Origin: Lucifuga dentata
Lineage: Eukaryota; Chordata; Actinopteri; Ophidiiformes; Bythitidae
NCBI GenBank assembly: GCA_014773175.1
Contig: VXCM01001547.1
Span: 80,510-144,509 of the forward strand
Reading direction: 5' to 3'
Length of the DNA: 64,000 nucleotides
Each line of letters starts with the position of its first letter. The stretch's first letter is position 1. Below the pieces are notes generated by a model. It was not told the DNA's origin, ran no database searches, and saw only the letters and a program-made list of their open reading frames with translations. Below, one piece after another: positions 37,340 to 49,020 of this stretch. Position numbers and translations under genes: made by a program.

Positions 37340-37745
37340 TTTCAGTACAGGCAGGTGAAGGAGGAGGTGGTAGCAGCAAAGGATAAGTGAGGAGGAGAGC
37401 AGTGTGAGAGATGAAAGTGAGGAGAAGGAACGAGTAGAAGGAGAAGATGAAAATTAAAAATGGAAGTGGTGAGAATAGAAGGTGATACAGAATAAGTTAA
37501 GAGGGGAATATCTTGGAACACAGGGACACGGATGATCTGAGGGAGAGACAGAGGGAATGGAGGAAAAAGAAAAGGGAGACAACAGAAAAGAAGAAATTCA
37601 GGAGGATCAAAGAAGATAGTGGTACAGTAGAGAGACAAGAGAATGGAGGAAGAGGGGGTTGAAGTAGAATGGAAGAGAGGATGGGGAGACAGGGATAGGA
37701 GGAGAAAGAGGTGCAGAGGCAGTGGAGCAGAAATGATCCTGGCAA
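37340..37745. repeat. Long purine-rich (GA/GGA) tract
   Basis: Over roughly 400 bases the plus strand is dominated by A and G in irregular GAGGAG/AAGGAG/GGAGAC units with few pyrimidines. Long Ser/Leu/Pro-rich frames on the minus strand simply reflect this. Such tracts can adopt triplex (H-DNA) structures. No periodic unit was found by eye. Confidence 0.85.
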
Positions 37746-38740
37746 GGTTGACCTGAAACACTACTAATTACATCAACCCAACCTGGGTGGAACATACACA
37801 TAACAAACATGCATTGATACGTGCATACACATTCATAGATACATGCACACCAATGTTTAAGCAAAACTGGATATAATTACTCAGACTTGGAAAACAGTCA
37901 AAGTCATTATCCAATAATAATGTTCCTCATTTTGACAACAAAGTAAAGCAGTTACTGAAGGTAATTGCCTTTTTTTTTTTTCCCCAATAATCACTAGGTA
38001 ATTGTTATAGATGCCTAAATAAACAAAAACATACATACAATGGAACGTTTTAAGGCTGGATTTGCTACGTAAATCTGCTCTGCTCTGGGGAAAATTACAG
38101 CAAAAAAGAGTAAGAAAAAAAAATGTAAGGATGACTGACAGTTTCCTTGCTATCACACAAGGAGCTGTGACACAATTACAGTGCTCACTTACACATACAC
38201 ACACTCACACGCTGGCTAACACATACACAGTAGCACCGATCCCAGGGTGTCTAACTCAGAGGTTAAAGAACACAATGGGAAGAGGTCACCTGGCAGTAAT
38301 GGAGCCTTTTGTGTGTGGAAATAGTCATTTCCCTGTGTAGTCTAGGGGTATCACAGCAGCGATATGAAACCCTGTCATTTTGTTTTGCTTTCTATTGATT
38401 TTAGAAAGGAGAATGTGGGGAAAGGAGAGAGAGTGGCAGAGGCATAGAAGAAGAGCCCAAGCTGTGTGCCTGTTGCGGGTGTTAGCGTTGTGCCATTGTC
38501 ATTCAAATGTTTTGTTGCAGGAAGGGAATTCGAGAGGAGAATAGGAGATGAGCACTGATGGGGAGCAAAGGGAGAAGTGAAATAATTGGATATGATTACG
38601 TCTGTCTGTCAGAACAGGACAGCACATAATATGTCACTGGAATTATTTTAACAGCCTCACCATGTGGAGGACTCTGTGAAGTTGGTCCAATGTTAAGAAC
38701 TTTTGGAATGAGATTGTCGCAACTGAGATTTATACATTGT
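37746..38740. other. Unique DNA, nothing recognised
   Basis: A T run at 37971-37981 and a short AC-rich stretch at 38189-38211 are the only features. No gene is recognised. Confidence 0.5.
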
Positions 38741-38938
38741 GGGGGCAGCAACGTGGCTCAGTGGTCACTTTCATCTCATATGAAGACGGTCCAGGGCATG
38801 GGTTTTCTCTGGGTGCATTGGTTTACTCTCACAGTCCAAAGACATGAGGATTAGGTGAGCTGAAAACTCTAAATTTCCCTGCTGGGATAGGCTTCCACCC
38901 TCCACAATCCTACACAGGATAAGAGAAAAAGGACTGAA
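38741..38938 (+). mobile_element. Decayed fish SINE (mermaid/DANA-related)
   Basis: GGGGGCAGCAACGTGGCTCA is a tRNA-like head with an A-box-like GTGGCTCAGTGG. It is followed by GGGTTTTCTCTGGGTGCATT and ACAGTCCAAAGACATGAGG, blocks found in order in fish tRNA SINEs. The 3' part CTGGGATAGGCTTCCACCC and CCTACACAGGATAAGAG matches the usual GCTGGGATAGGCTCCAGC and ACACAGGATAAG ending. The B-box is eroded, so it is probably transcriptionally dead. Confidence 0.75.
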
Positions 38939-39879
38939 TAATTTTTGTCATGCTGATGTGATCATCTAGCATTTTGTCCTCACACAAAGCCATTAAATTG
39001 ACCTTATTTTCAATAAATCAGAGGTTCGAGAACAGCCTCAAGATGGGCATGAATAATAACAGTGATGAGCAGACTACAGATATGATTTGGATACAAGCTG
39101 AGAATTGATCAAGTCCAGCCTGGAGGCATCAATGAGTGGCATGATGTTGCAAGACCCTAAATATTGTATTCTTCCAAATGGATGTGTATGCGTAGAGTAG
39201 TGGACAGACTCTGCCAGAAGATGTGTATGCATTTCTGTTTATACTGTGCTTTGGTCTCTGCTTGGCTTACGCTTTCCACACGAGGGACACACTGTGTTTA
39301 ATACAGCCGGAGAGCCAGCTCTGGAGGGAAATAATCAGGGGAACACACACATTCCCTGCCTGCTGCATCTCTACAAATTGGTCTCGTAGGTACTTCCACG
39401 TATGCCTGCACATACTTTACTCTCTTCCCAATTATACAATTACACAAATGCAGACGGATCTCCTCACACAACCTCTCGTCAAACGCAGTGTCTATGTTTT
39501 TCTAGCGCATGTGCAGTCGGTGCCCTGGTAGAAGCGTAAGCAGCTGACAAAACTTACATCATGTGGAGCCTAATGGATCGTTGCACACACAGAAAGTATA
39601 AATTGGCCTTAATTGTCAGGGAAGCTGCAACCAAATAAGCGAACAATCACTAACTCATCCACACACAAAATCACAAAACACAGAATAAACCTACAGAGAA
39701 CCAGCAGTCTACTGCTGCCCATTGTGTTGCTGTTGTTTGTGTATTGTAACATCAGCAACTGCTTGAGATAAAAGTCCCTTTAAGCAACAATGGTTATAAA
39801 TTACCAAAAATAATCTGGCAGCCAGAAAGCATAGAGGGCCTGTCAGCGCTCTGCATTGCCCCATCTGTCACACACACTT

Positions 39880-39881
<2 letters not shown>
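38939..39881. other. Unique DNA, nothing recognised
   Basis: A plus-strand frame of 102 codons at 39223-39531 has no recognised domain. No repeat family was found. Confidence 0.45.

Positions 39882-39911
<30 letters not shown>
39882..39911. repeat. (CA)n microsatellite
   Basis: About fifteen CA units are visible. Confidence 0.97.
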
Positions 39912-40137
39912 CAACAACAACAGCAGTGTCTCATTGCTCCCACCTCCTCTCATCCCCCTTATTAAGATTCATATCCCCGAAAGGTGACTTCTTAGTCGGG
40001 CATAGTGACAACCCCCACCCCTCTCTACCTTGCCCCACAAGCTGCCTGCAGCTACAGGCACAGTGACAGGTAACACTTCACTCCCTGGGGCCTCAGCAGG
40101 TCGCAGAGGTGGAGGTGGAGGTGCACGTGCATGTGTT

Positions 40138-40163
40138 TGTATGTGTGTGTGTGTGTGTGTGTG
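40138..40163. repeat. (GT)n microsatellite
   Basis: GT units follow a TGTTTGTATG stretch. Confidence 0.96.
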
Positions 40164-40865
40164 GTTAGTTCAGGGTGGTATAGGTGATGAGGAGCAGGAT
40201 TATCAAGTCAAAGGTGCCCCTTGTAGATAAGAATTCTCCAGGGATGAGCGCCTGTCTGGGAGTACTGAGAACTGAAGCCTCTCTCTCGTCCTCTATATTA
40301 CTTGTTCTGTCTTTCTTTTCTCTCCTGACTTATCTACCTCTCCCCTCCTACAGCTTGCCATTCTCTTTATCCTCTGACACTTGCACCCCTTTTCCTATCT
40401 ATGTGGCTCTCCTAAACTCAGAGCAGTCCCTCTGCACTGCAAGAAATGAATCCAGCTACTTGACTCTTGGTCTGCCGTGATGTTGAAGTAAATCCTCAGT
40501 TCCCCACAGAAGCCATATGGGGCAAAGTTGGCACTTATTCCGGTCCCCTCAGATTGTACCACTTTGTAAGAGGTTGGAAGTCCTCTCTTTGTTTTCTGTG
40601 GGGTCTTAGCTGCCATTTCACTTGATCTATTTTAACACAACATTAACTGTGAAGCCTTTACGAATACAGTGTTTCACAATTATCCATTTGCAAAAGATTT
40701 GCTTTCCGTGCTAAATGCAGTAATGGCCACATAGCAGTGAGTCCTCTGACTTCCCAATCAGTGACTTTGAATGGTTATTTTTGGTTGTATTTATGTTCAA
40801 CAAATATTTTTTAAAATATATGTCAAATATTAAAAATGTTAACATGCAGGATAATCTTTTTTTTT
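40164..40865. other. Unique DNA; unassigned minus-strand frame
   Basis: A 73-codon minus-strand frame at 40395-40616 starts MAAKTPQKTKRGLPTSYKVV. It has balanced composition but no recognised family, and no supported splice sites were found, so it is not called as a gene. Confidence 0.4.
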
Positions 40866-40889
40866 GGGGGGGGGGGGGGNGGGGGGGGG
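40866..40889. repeat. Poly-G run split by an N
   Basis: Fourteen G precede and nine G follow a single N at 40880. Long G runs are difficult to sequence, so the length is unreliable. A G-quadruplex is possible. Confidence 0.94.
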
Positions 40890-41772
40890 TGGTCAAAAAT
40901 AGAAAAATCTGGGTTGAAATCAGGTTATAAGTGTAAAATAGTGCAACAGTTTTTTACTTACATTGATGAATAGATAATATGTACTCTATATATATCTCCT
41001 TTCATTTCTACAACAAGCATAGTTTGAGCTCCTTAACTGTAAATTGAATGAAAAATGTCTTCTTGTAGCAGGAATCAAAATCTTTTAGGTGTGTGGAGCA
41101 AATAATTACAGGTGAAAATCGCTTTCAACAAATTTGTTTTTAAAAAAAATAATCTTCTTAACTTTTAGTGAAAATCAGTCAAACCAGAAAACGAGGAGGT
41201 TTAACAATGATGAATCCAAGACATTTGCATATTTAATAGTGTAGTTAACAGTATTTGGGCAGTATTGTGATGATGATGACATTTTTTTCAGCTGTTCCGT
41301 TTTGTTCTTGGTGACACAAATTGGAAGTGTACAGGTAACATCATGTACAAGTGCAAATGCAATTTATTAGTAGTTAAGGATATCACTTACTTCAAAGCTC
41401 ACTTCCCAAACAGTTAAGTAACTTCAGAGTTAATGTCTATGATTATCCAACTGTGGTAAAGTTTTTTTTTTTTTTTTTTTTTTTGAAGAATATTTTTTAA
41501 AAGCAACAATTAAATTTGTGGGCAGCAAAGGGGATTGCAGATTGCAGGAAAGTTATTTTACAGAGACACCTGGCAATTTCTTTGTTGATGACCAATTAGT
41601 GATTTCTGACAACCCACAGATCAGTCAGGAATCAGACTTTTATAAAGCAATGTGTTACATGGCTTTGTCTATCCTCATAGAACTAGGCTTACTCATATTT
41701 TCTTCATTGATTACTTGAACAGCCTGTGTAAATTTAAAGATTTGCCAATTGTCTCCAAAGAAATTGTGTCTA
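40890..41772. other. AT-rich DNA with poly-T, no gene
   Basis: A T run at 41462-41484 is the main feature. No exon or repeat family was recognised. Confidence 0.5.
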
Positions 41773-41800
41773 AAGAACCCATTTGAATAAATGGGTTCTT
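41773..41800. repeat. Perfect 12-bp-stem hairpin
   Basis: AAGAACCCATTT at 41773-41784 pairs exactly with AAATGGGTTCTT at 41789-41800 around the 4-base loop GAAT. The arms are too short for a microRNA precursor, and a T run does not follow. Confidence 0.95.
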
Positions 41801-41864
41801 CTCACCTGATATCACCTGAGATAATAAATAATTACTATAGAGATTATAAAACATAATATTGACC

Positions 41865-41884
41865 AAAAAAAAAAAAAAAAAAAA
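41865..41884. repeat. Poly-A tract
   Basis: A run of about 20 A is visible. Confidence 0.95.
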
Positions 41885-42933
41885 CCAAAACCAAACACTG
41901 GAAACCAAAAATTAAATTTCATTTAAATAGAAACTGAATGGAGACATCTGTGTTTTTAAAAACTTAATAAACAACTTTTGTTAAACAAGAAAACACCCCC
42001 TTTTAGGGAATAGCAAGTTAAAAAAATGCTTTTTTTTTTGTAGATACAGAGTAAAGACTTTGAAAATGACATAACATTTTAGGACTAAATAATTTTATGT
42101 CCAACAGCTGTAACGTTTCTTTATTGTTCAAATAGACAGAAGTCTCTTGCTGTGAGTTCTCAGTGAGATTCTATAGCTATGGGACTGGTGTCTTCTTTTA
42201 TAATCTGCAGTTTAGTGCACTTTTAATTGCAACAGTGAGAGCTCATCAGAGAAACAAGATGTAAAAAGATTTATATCACCATTAAAATATGAAAATCTGT
42301 TTCATTCATACACAGTAAAGCTCTCAATGTAGTCTGCTGCTTTCCCCAAAAAATATTTTAGATCTCACGTGATCATTCCAAAGCTCCATAAAATGACGGA
42401 AACACGAGTCCAGAGGAGTAATTTGCAGAACTGTACAGAGACATTTTGGAGGAATGTGTCCTACCATTACTGGCACCACTTCCTCAGGACTAGAGAGCCT
42501 GTGAATGGTACCCAGGGAGCTGCTGTTGTCAGGGACATTCAAAGAAACCAAGCTGAGGGACTTAAACTGATCCTGGTTGGTGGCACCCATCAGGTTATGT
42601 GTTTAATGAGGCAGTCAGAGCAGACAGTCAAGGCTAATACCTTCACACCAGCCTGATTAGTGTGAACCACCCCAAGGCTGCCAGCAAGAGGCAAGTCTGG
42701 GTGCCAACCTGGCTCTCATTATTACCCTTCAAGCGGGCAGGAAACAGACTGTTATTTTTCTTTTCTCTTTTTTAGTTTCTTTTTCACTGTCCAAATGTTA
42801 GGGTTATACACTGCAGAGTTTAACTTAAACAGTACTTTGCTTGGTTTAGTTTACCTCATTTAAAATGTTTACTGTAATAAATTGCACATTTCAAGCTGGT
42901 TTAATGTCTGCTAATTATTTTCACACTGTACTC
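41885..42933. other. Unique DNA with a balanced 400-bp patch
   Basis: The stretch at 42,330-42,740 is less AT-biased and open on both strands for about 90 codons. Nothing in the translations is recognisable. It could be a conserved non-coding element or an exon, and I cannot decide between these. Confidence 0.35.
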
Positions 42934-42965
42934 GAATGAATGAATGAATGAATGAATGAATGAAA
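42934..42965. repeat. (GAAT)n microsatellite
   Basis: About eight GAAT units are visible. Confidence 0.97.
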
Positions 42966-43651
42966 CCAATGGTTGCCTAGAAGGTATGAAAAATACATTT
43001 CACAACACAGAATGGTTAGTAGGCTTAAATGTGCAAAACTACTGGTCCTTTGATAGTTCTAACTATACAGATTAAACAGGAAAAGTACTGTTTCATTTCA
43101 CTTTTTTAAATGCAGATAAGGTGAAAGCCAACACACATGATCAAACCAAAATTTATCAACTATTATTACTTATTGACCACAACAATAATTATACAAAGTG
43201 ATTCGACTTGTTGGGAAAATAGTATTACTTTTAACTGAAAAAAACAACAGACAAGTAAACAGGTTGAAACTAACTTACAGTATCTGAGTTTATACAATAT
43301 AATATTGCAGTTCGTTATATTCTTTGTTGGTAGAACTAATTAACAGTTTCAGAGCAGCTTCTCTGATCTCTACATTACAGCAAACTGTCAGAAAAGTCAA
43401 TATGATAACACAATGTGTAAACAGGGCCCTTGGATGCCTGATGTATTGTGGGTGAAAAATAAAAATACTGATAGTATATTTACAGAAAAAAGTAAATGGT
43501 CAGTAAGTAATGGTCAGTGTTTCTCACATCACCATTTACAGCAGAAGTTTTGAGCTCTCAACATCAAATGGCAAAAGCAATTAAATGTATTTGCATGAGT
43601 GGAAATAAGCTTTTAATTGGAGAAGAAATTTAAGGGATATACCCTGAAATA

Positions 43652-43654
43652 GAA

Positions 43655-43698
<44 letters not shown>

Positions 43699-43715
43699 AA
43701 AAGAAAGAAAGAAAG
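43652..43715. repeat. (GAAA)n microsatellite
   Basis: About sixteen GAAA units occur with one extra A near 43,700. Confidence 0.97.
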
Positions 43716-43749
43716 TTTTATCTCCAACTATGGATGAAATGGGTGGTTT

Positions 43750-44280
43750 CTCCTTTTTTTGCTCTTTGCATGCCGATGGCTACAGTCGGCTGTGGTTCCA
43801 TACAGTACCTCCATCTAACACAGTGAAGTCTCTGCAGTATCCATGTCACCAGCAGAGCATCACAGTCTGTAAGGAGATCATGGTCACCCAGAGATAAAGT
43901 TGAGAAATGGGGAGCTCACTGAAAATGCCATGGTCCTCACGACCAACAACCTTTCTACAGAGCAAGCAATTATACAAACAGGCACCATCAACCTCCTAAC
44001 AATTCTCATACAGCAAGCACACAGCTCATTAGTATGCACGGCCCAAAGTGAAATGCAATGCTCAGGTCCTGTCCTTCATTTGGAGATGCGGATGGAGGAG
44101 GGCAGGGCAGGAGATGGCTGGTTAGCGGAGTTGGGCTGTGGCTCTTAATGAGCTCCTTGGTGCCTTCCCACCAGCACAGGGCTGGGTACCCTCCCTAGCT
44201 GGCATCCTGGGAGCTTGTTAGGAGGCATTTCCTTTAAAACAATCATCCTCCTGCCTTCCATTTTGTCATTACAATAACGC
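43750..44280. promoter_or_regulatory. Possible conserved non-coding element
   Basis: This relatively GC-balanced stretch of about 500 bp sits between GAAA arrays in otherwise AT-rich DNA. It contains CAGCTCATTAGTATG, CTCTTAATGAGCTCC and CTTTAAAACAATC motifs. It has no repeat similarity and no recognised protein, although an 82-codon plus-strand frame crosses it. Inferred only. Confidence 0.25.
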
Positions 44281-46649
44281 CACCTGCTTTTCTGTGCCTA
44301 TATTTCAAAGTTACTCATGTTACTCCTTCTGTTTCTTCTGCCCATGCCTTATTCAGATTTCTCTCAGCCATTTATTATATTCATCTTTCTGTTTTTGTTT
44401 TTTTTATTTTTTCAATCTTCTTCCTATTTCCTCCCTACGTCCACATCAGATATACCTGGAGCATAATCAGATGGTGGTAACAGCAGCTTCCCTGGGAAGC
44501 AGATCCCCATCTGACATGCATAAGAAGGATCAGAATGACAGAGGAGCAGAGGACAGACTCAAAGACCACAAGAAGTATATGTGCATCTCTACTTCAAGAT
44601 GGAAAGACAAACAGGAGAGAAAGTGTGACAGTTAAGAAAGAAAGAAAGAAAGAAAGAAAGTAAATATACTTGCAAAAGATAAAAACAAGGTACTTATTCA
44701 GGAACCCTGTCTCCTATAAATAAAGCTGTTTCCACTCAGGTTTGATTTTCCCATGCACAAAAATATCGTGGTTTCCATCTCTGAGAATATACTTCACCAT
44801 AGTTTATAATGTTATTTAGTGGTGAGAACAGAAAAGTGCAATCACATAATAATTACCATAGAGTTTTTAAAACAATCAGTACTCCATTGATTTTCTCTGT
44901 ACTGCAATTAAGGCCAAATTGCAAGGAAGATGTATACATGGACAGAATTAATAGGATTTCAGGGTTTGCCAAATCTACATGATGCTTTACTAATCAGAAT
45001 TTGAGGACAGTCCATCAGGTAAGGAAATGTGTGGAAGTGACTTACTCCTATTATAACTTTTAAATGCCTGAATATATCAATTTAAAAATTATATAATCTA
45101 GGCCTGTTATTCAGAATAAAAAACAAAATCAGATCAGTGCCAATTTCTAAATATGGTGTTTGCAATGACATTTGAAAACAATCAGTTTGTTGCTTTAATC
45201 CAAGTATAATCGTAAACATAACCTACCTTCACTGTGAGGAATACATCCATGAGTGATATTTTTGATACACTAACGAAACACATATTCCAGACATCATGTT
45301 TCTCCCAAAATGTAGCTAATGCAATGTAATTAGTTGGAGATATGGTTGAGAAATCACAGGAAAGTGGAAAAGTGAGAGGTGAGATAAGTGCGAGGAGAGA
45401 TGAGCATGTGAGAGAAGAGAGAAGTGTTGAATTAAAACTACTGGTTCAAGAGGTAATATGTGAGAACACGGCTACCAATTGCGACACACCCCTCAACTTC
45501 TCCAACACACATTCAAAAACAGCCCAACTAAACTAGATTCACTGACAAGCAAGGTAGACTCCCTGACAAAAAATACAGAAGGCTGTATTAGTCTGATCTT
45601 TCTATGAGAGCAAAATGCTAGCTCAAAATGACTAAATAAAACAAGATGGGAGAAAAAAAAATTACATTAAGTGAAGAAGTGAGATTTTATCTTTTTTTTC
45701 CCCCTCATTTTTAAAAGTATTTCCTTTTCAAGGTAATAGAACTGGTAAACCTGCTGCATCAGTTACATGGGTGACATGTGAGAACTATTCATGGTCAGCA
45801 AGGGGAAACCTCTAACAAGTCTACAGATGAAACATATTAATTCACCTCAGTTTTTTTCAGTTTGACATCACGGAGCATTTCAACACCTTTAATTGAAACT
45901 GTAGACATGAGAACAGTTGTTAAAGAGCCTGTTGGTGCTTATCAAAGATACTTTCTAGAGAAAACCAAATCTCTGCTTACTTTGTTTGGAAAACATGAGT
46001 GCCATATGTACAAATCAGATACACCTGGTGCTTTTGAAATGTTTTCAAATTCAGTTTGTGATGAAGAAATCATTGTGGTATACAGGCTGACAGAGAGGCT
46101 TACAGTGCAACACCTATTATCGTTTCACTACAGCATCCTCTCATTCCAGTCGCTGAGTTTAGTCTTCTCACCCCAATGCAATAACTCCACCTGTGGACAA
46201 TATTAACACTGAGCATGAGCACACTGAGCAGCATAACTGTATGAGCAGGTGCTGTCATCGGTGAAAATCATCCCATGTCCTTGCTGACACCCTGCTGAAA
46301 TCCACCTCTCTATTCTGAAAGTGGCCACAGCTCAGGAGTTTACCTCAAACAACTGACAATCAGAGTAAATAGATCAGAGAACATAAAATACAGCGATTAA
46401 TATGTTACAGCATATTGTATTTCAACCTGTGTAGCAACCTTCACCCATATTGAATCTGTGGAAATCAAATACATTTTATAGGCAATCTACACTTAATTTT
46501 GTCATATTCAACAAACAATGCTGCCCAGTGGCTGCAAAACATTTCAAACAGGCTTTGTTTTTCACTTCCCAGTATGGCAGCACTAAATATACTGTATATG
46601 TATCAAGAAATCAAATGGCTGCAGGGTATTAGTATGACCTATGATCATT

Positions 46650-46650
<1 letters not shown>
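44281..46650. other. Unique DNA with a short GAAA array, no gene
   Basis: A GAAA array lies at 44636-44660. Plus-strand frames at 44294-44635 (113 codons) and 45862-46206 (114 codons) have no recognisable domains and occur at a length expected by chance. Confidence 0.4.
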
Positions 46651-46700
<50 letters not shown>

Positions 46701-46701
46701 A
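46651..46701. repeat. (GAAA)n microsatellite
   Basis: About twelve GAAA units are visible. Confidence 0.97.
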
Positions 46702-46759
46702 GTCTCCACCACACACAAAGCTGATCATTGTGTATATATCATGTTTCCAAGTGGTCTCT

Positions 46760-46975
46760 CATGTAGGGATGGAGCACCTGTTTAATGAGCCACTAATGGT
46801 GGCACTAATTGAAGTGGAATAATTCTATGTCATCATTAGCTCATCCTGTACTGCACCAAAGGAATTGGATCCATGGAGCACAAAATAATCTGTTATTGCC
46901 CCCAGCGTAAGACCAAACCAGCCTAATCTCCTATTACCTCCTCAATAATCACTCAATAAATCAATAAATACTTTG
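46760..46975. promoter_or_regulatory. Candidate homeodomain-rich enhancer
   Basis: Six TAAT/ATTA cores fall within 46,781-46,888 (for example GTTTAATGAGC, CACTAATGG, CACTAATTGAAG, TCATTAGC), followed by CAATAATC motifs. The segment is unique, non-coding and less AT-biased than its flanks. This pattern is typical of conserved developmental enhancers. Conservation was not tested. Confidence 0.35.
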
Positions 46976-48775
46976 GAATCAGAGTCACGTATATTGCAGA
47001 GCTTTGAATTTTCAATACAGAATTCCTTCAAAAAAGAACTTACTTTAAAATGCACTTTCAAGAGCCGGTTTTGCTGAACATGATCACAATCACATGTTCT
47101 ATTTAGTACCATTCCTTATTTATAGGGCAGCTTAAGAAAATAGAATATTTTCATTGGAAGCTTGTCTACAGCTAGACTACTGTAATGAGTGTTGTGAAGC
47201 TTGGCTAAAGGTTTCAGCAGAATGGTCCAAAGCTTGTAATGCAGCGGACAGTGGAGAGTTGTTGCTTGGGAGGAGACACAATCCTCTCATACCCTCAGGC
47301 TTTTCCATTATCCTTCAGTTTCTGGATCATATAACACAGAGCTCTGTGTGTATGTGTGTATGTGTGTGTATGTGTGCACTTGAAAACAGGTTATTTGCGT
47401 GCATGTCTATGCTGTAAACTGCGCATTCACATCCGTCTCATCAACCTGCCGTGTATTTTTTCACCTCCCTCCATTCCTGTCATGTTAGTCTTCCCTATTG
47501 AAGTATTCTTTTATTACTGTTAATATTTGGTTTGTTCTACCAACTGGGGCCAATGATAGCCACATGGTTGATATCAGTTTGCTGAGAGCTGCAGGTCCTG
47601 AGAACTTTGAGAGGAGAAGAAGAAGAGGAGCACAGAGAAGAGATAAAAAGAATAATATTTTGATTCATTGTTTGTCACATTGTCACGCGACAGTTATTTC
47701 CCTCTTTACATAGTCACACACTGTTAGGTACAGAGGGACAAAATGAGAGACAGACTCGCTGACTGCTGCTCAAGAAAACACACCTAATGCTGCTGATCTC
47801 TCATTCATGTGAGAAATATTTTCATTTATTTTTTCCATGTTTAACCTGTATTTCTGCTCACGCAGACTCCTGCCAGGCCCTGAACAGCTAAAGGACTGTT
47901 CATGGTGCTATCCTCCCTCAGTGCAGTCAAACCCTGTATACTCTTCGTGTGTGTTGGTAGACATTCTGTGGCAGCTCCCGTGCCCTGGGTCAGTGTACGC
48001 CTCCTCTCTCTTACCCACCGCACAGCCACGACTGTCTGCAGCCTCACAAAGCAATGGAGTAATGAGTCTCATGACATTTTGACGGAATAGGCTCTGAATA
48101 GGTAATGATGGAGTCTGAAGGTGTTGGAAACCTTGGCTATGTCTGATCCACTGTTATAATGTAGTCTTGGAGCATTCTTGCTTCTGCTTGTCAGTCAAAG
48201 TTGTCTGAGAATGCTACCTGCAATCTAATAGTTATTATAGAACACATGCCTGCATCTGGATCATGTTCAACACACTGTCTATCAAGTCATACTCTGATCC
48301 CCGTCCCTGGCTAATGCTCTATTCATACATTCCTTATATGTATTGATACATGCTGCTGGAATCATAATATGGGGGTGTATGGCTAGACAGTCACCATAAA
48401 GATGCTTTATATTCAGGGGCTGTTGAGCTCAGACAACAACTAACTGGCTTACACTGGCTGGACTCAGGAACCTAGGGACCTGAGCTGACAGTTCCTACGT
48501 TCCATTCAAATGACTTGTGCTAATGTGCTATTCTTTGCAGCTCTGGTAATGCATCTTATTTTGTGTCTGTGTGCATTTGCGTGGCACATGAGTTCGTATG
48601 TGTCTTTCTGTCCACCTGTCTGTATGTTTCTCTGTCTGTACTCATGTATTTATGCATTTATGCTCGGGGAGAGGCTGCCTAGTAGTGCCTCAGGCATAAT
48701 TAAAGCCAGAGAACAGAGGTAGAGGAAAAGTTCTGGGGGGTGAATCAAAAACAGGCACTGATAGACAGAAGCAAT
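46976..48775. other. Unique DNA, no gene recognised
   Basis: An imperfect TG tract lies at 47345-47376. The GC-richer part at 47,860-48,060 is open on several frames of both strands with no motif, which suggests low stop density and not a gene. Confidence 0.4.
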
Positions 48776-49020
48776 CAGGATTGGATTGGCCATCTAGAGA
48801 GGCAGGACTTTTTCCAGTGGGCCGCAGCTATTGGTGGGCCAGCTGGTGGCCTTTGCACTGCACAATATAATATTAATTAAAATGAACTTAAACTAAGCAA
48901 GAATAATTATTTTCTTTCATAATTTTCTAGGCACTTAGACGAAAAATGGACTCTAAAAGTCTAAAAGGAGAAAGGGTGGCATGGAGAAACGACAGACAAT
49001 TATGGACTTATTCGCCCCCT
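48776..49020 (+). mobile_element. 5' end of a hAT-like DNA transposon (decayed)
   Basis: CAGGATTGGATTGGCCATCT at 48776 and the following CCAGTGGGCCGCAGC and TTGGTGGGCCAGCTGG match the CAGG-GGATTGGCCATC and CCGGTGGGCCG start of fish hAT-type elements. A candidate start at 48946 reads MDSKSLKGERVAWRNDRQ, which resembles the decayed MD-KR-KGG-E-R-EKKR opening of their TTF-zinc-finger transposases. The frame is lost soon after, and the 3' end was not found. Confidence 0.5.

Noticed and set aside
37342..37864. Several overlapping Ser/Leu/Pro-rich minus-strand frames up to 139 codons
   Set aside because: Artefact of the 400-bp purine tract; overlapping frames in all phases show low stop density and not selection.
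40395..40616. 73-codon minus-strand frame starting MAAKTPQKTK
   Set aside because: Looks protein-like but no family is recognised and no exon boundaries are convincing.
45862..46206. 114-codon plus-strand frame
   Set aside because: No motif or similarity; within chance expectation.
47154..47240. LDYCNECC string resembling the LDYCN box of LINE reverse transcriptases
   Set aside because: The flanking residues do not follow the family order, so it is most likely chance.
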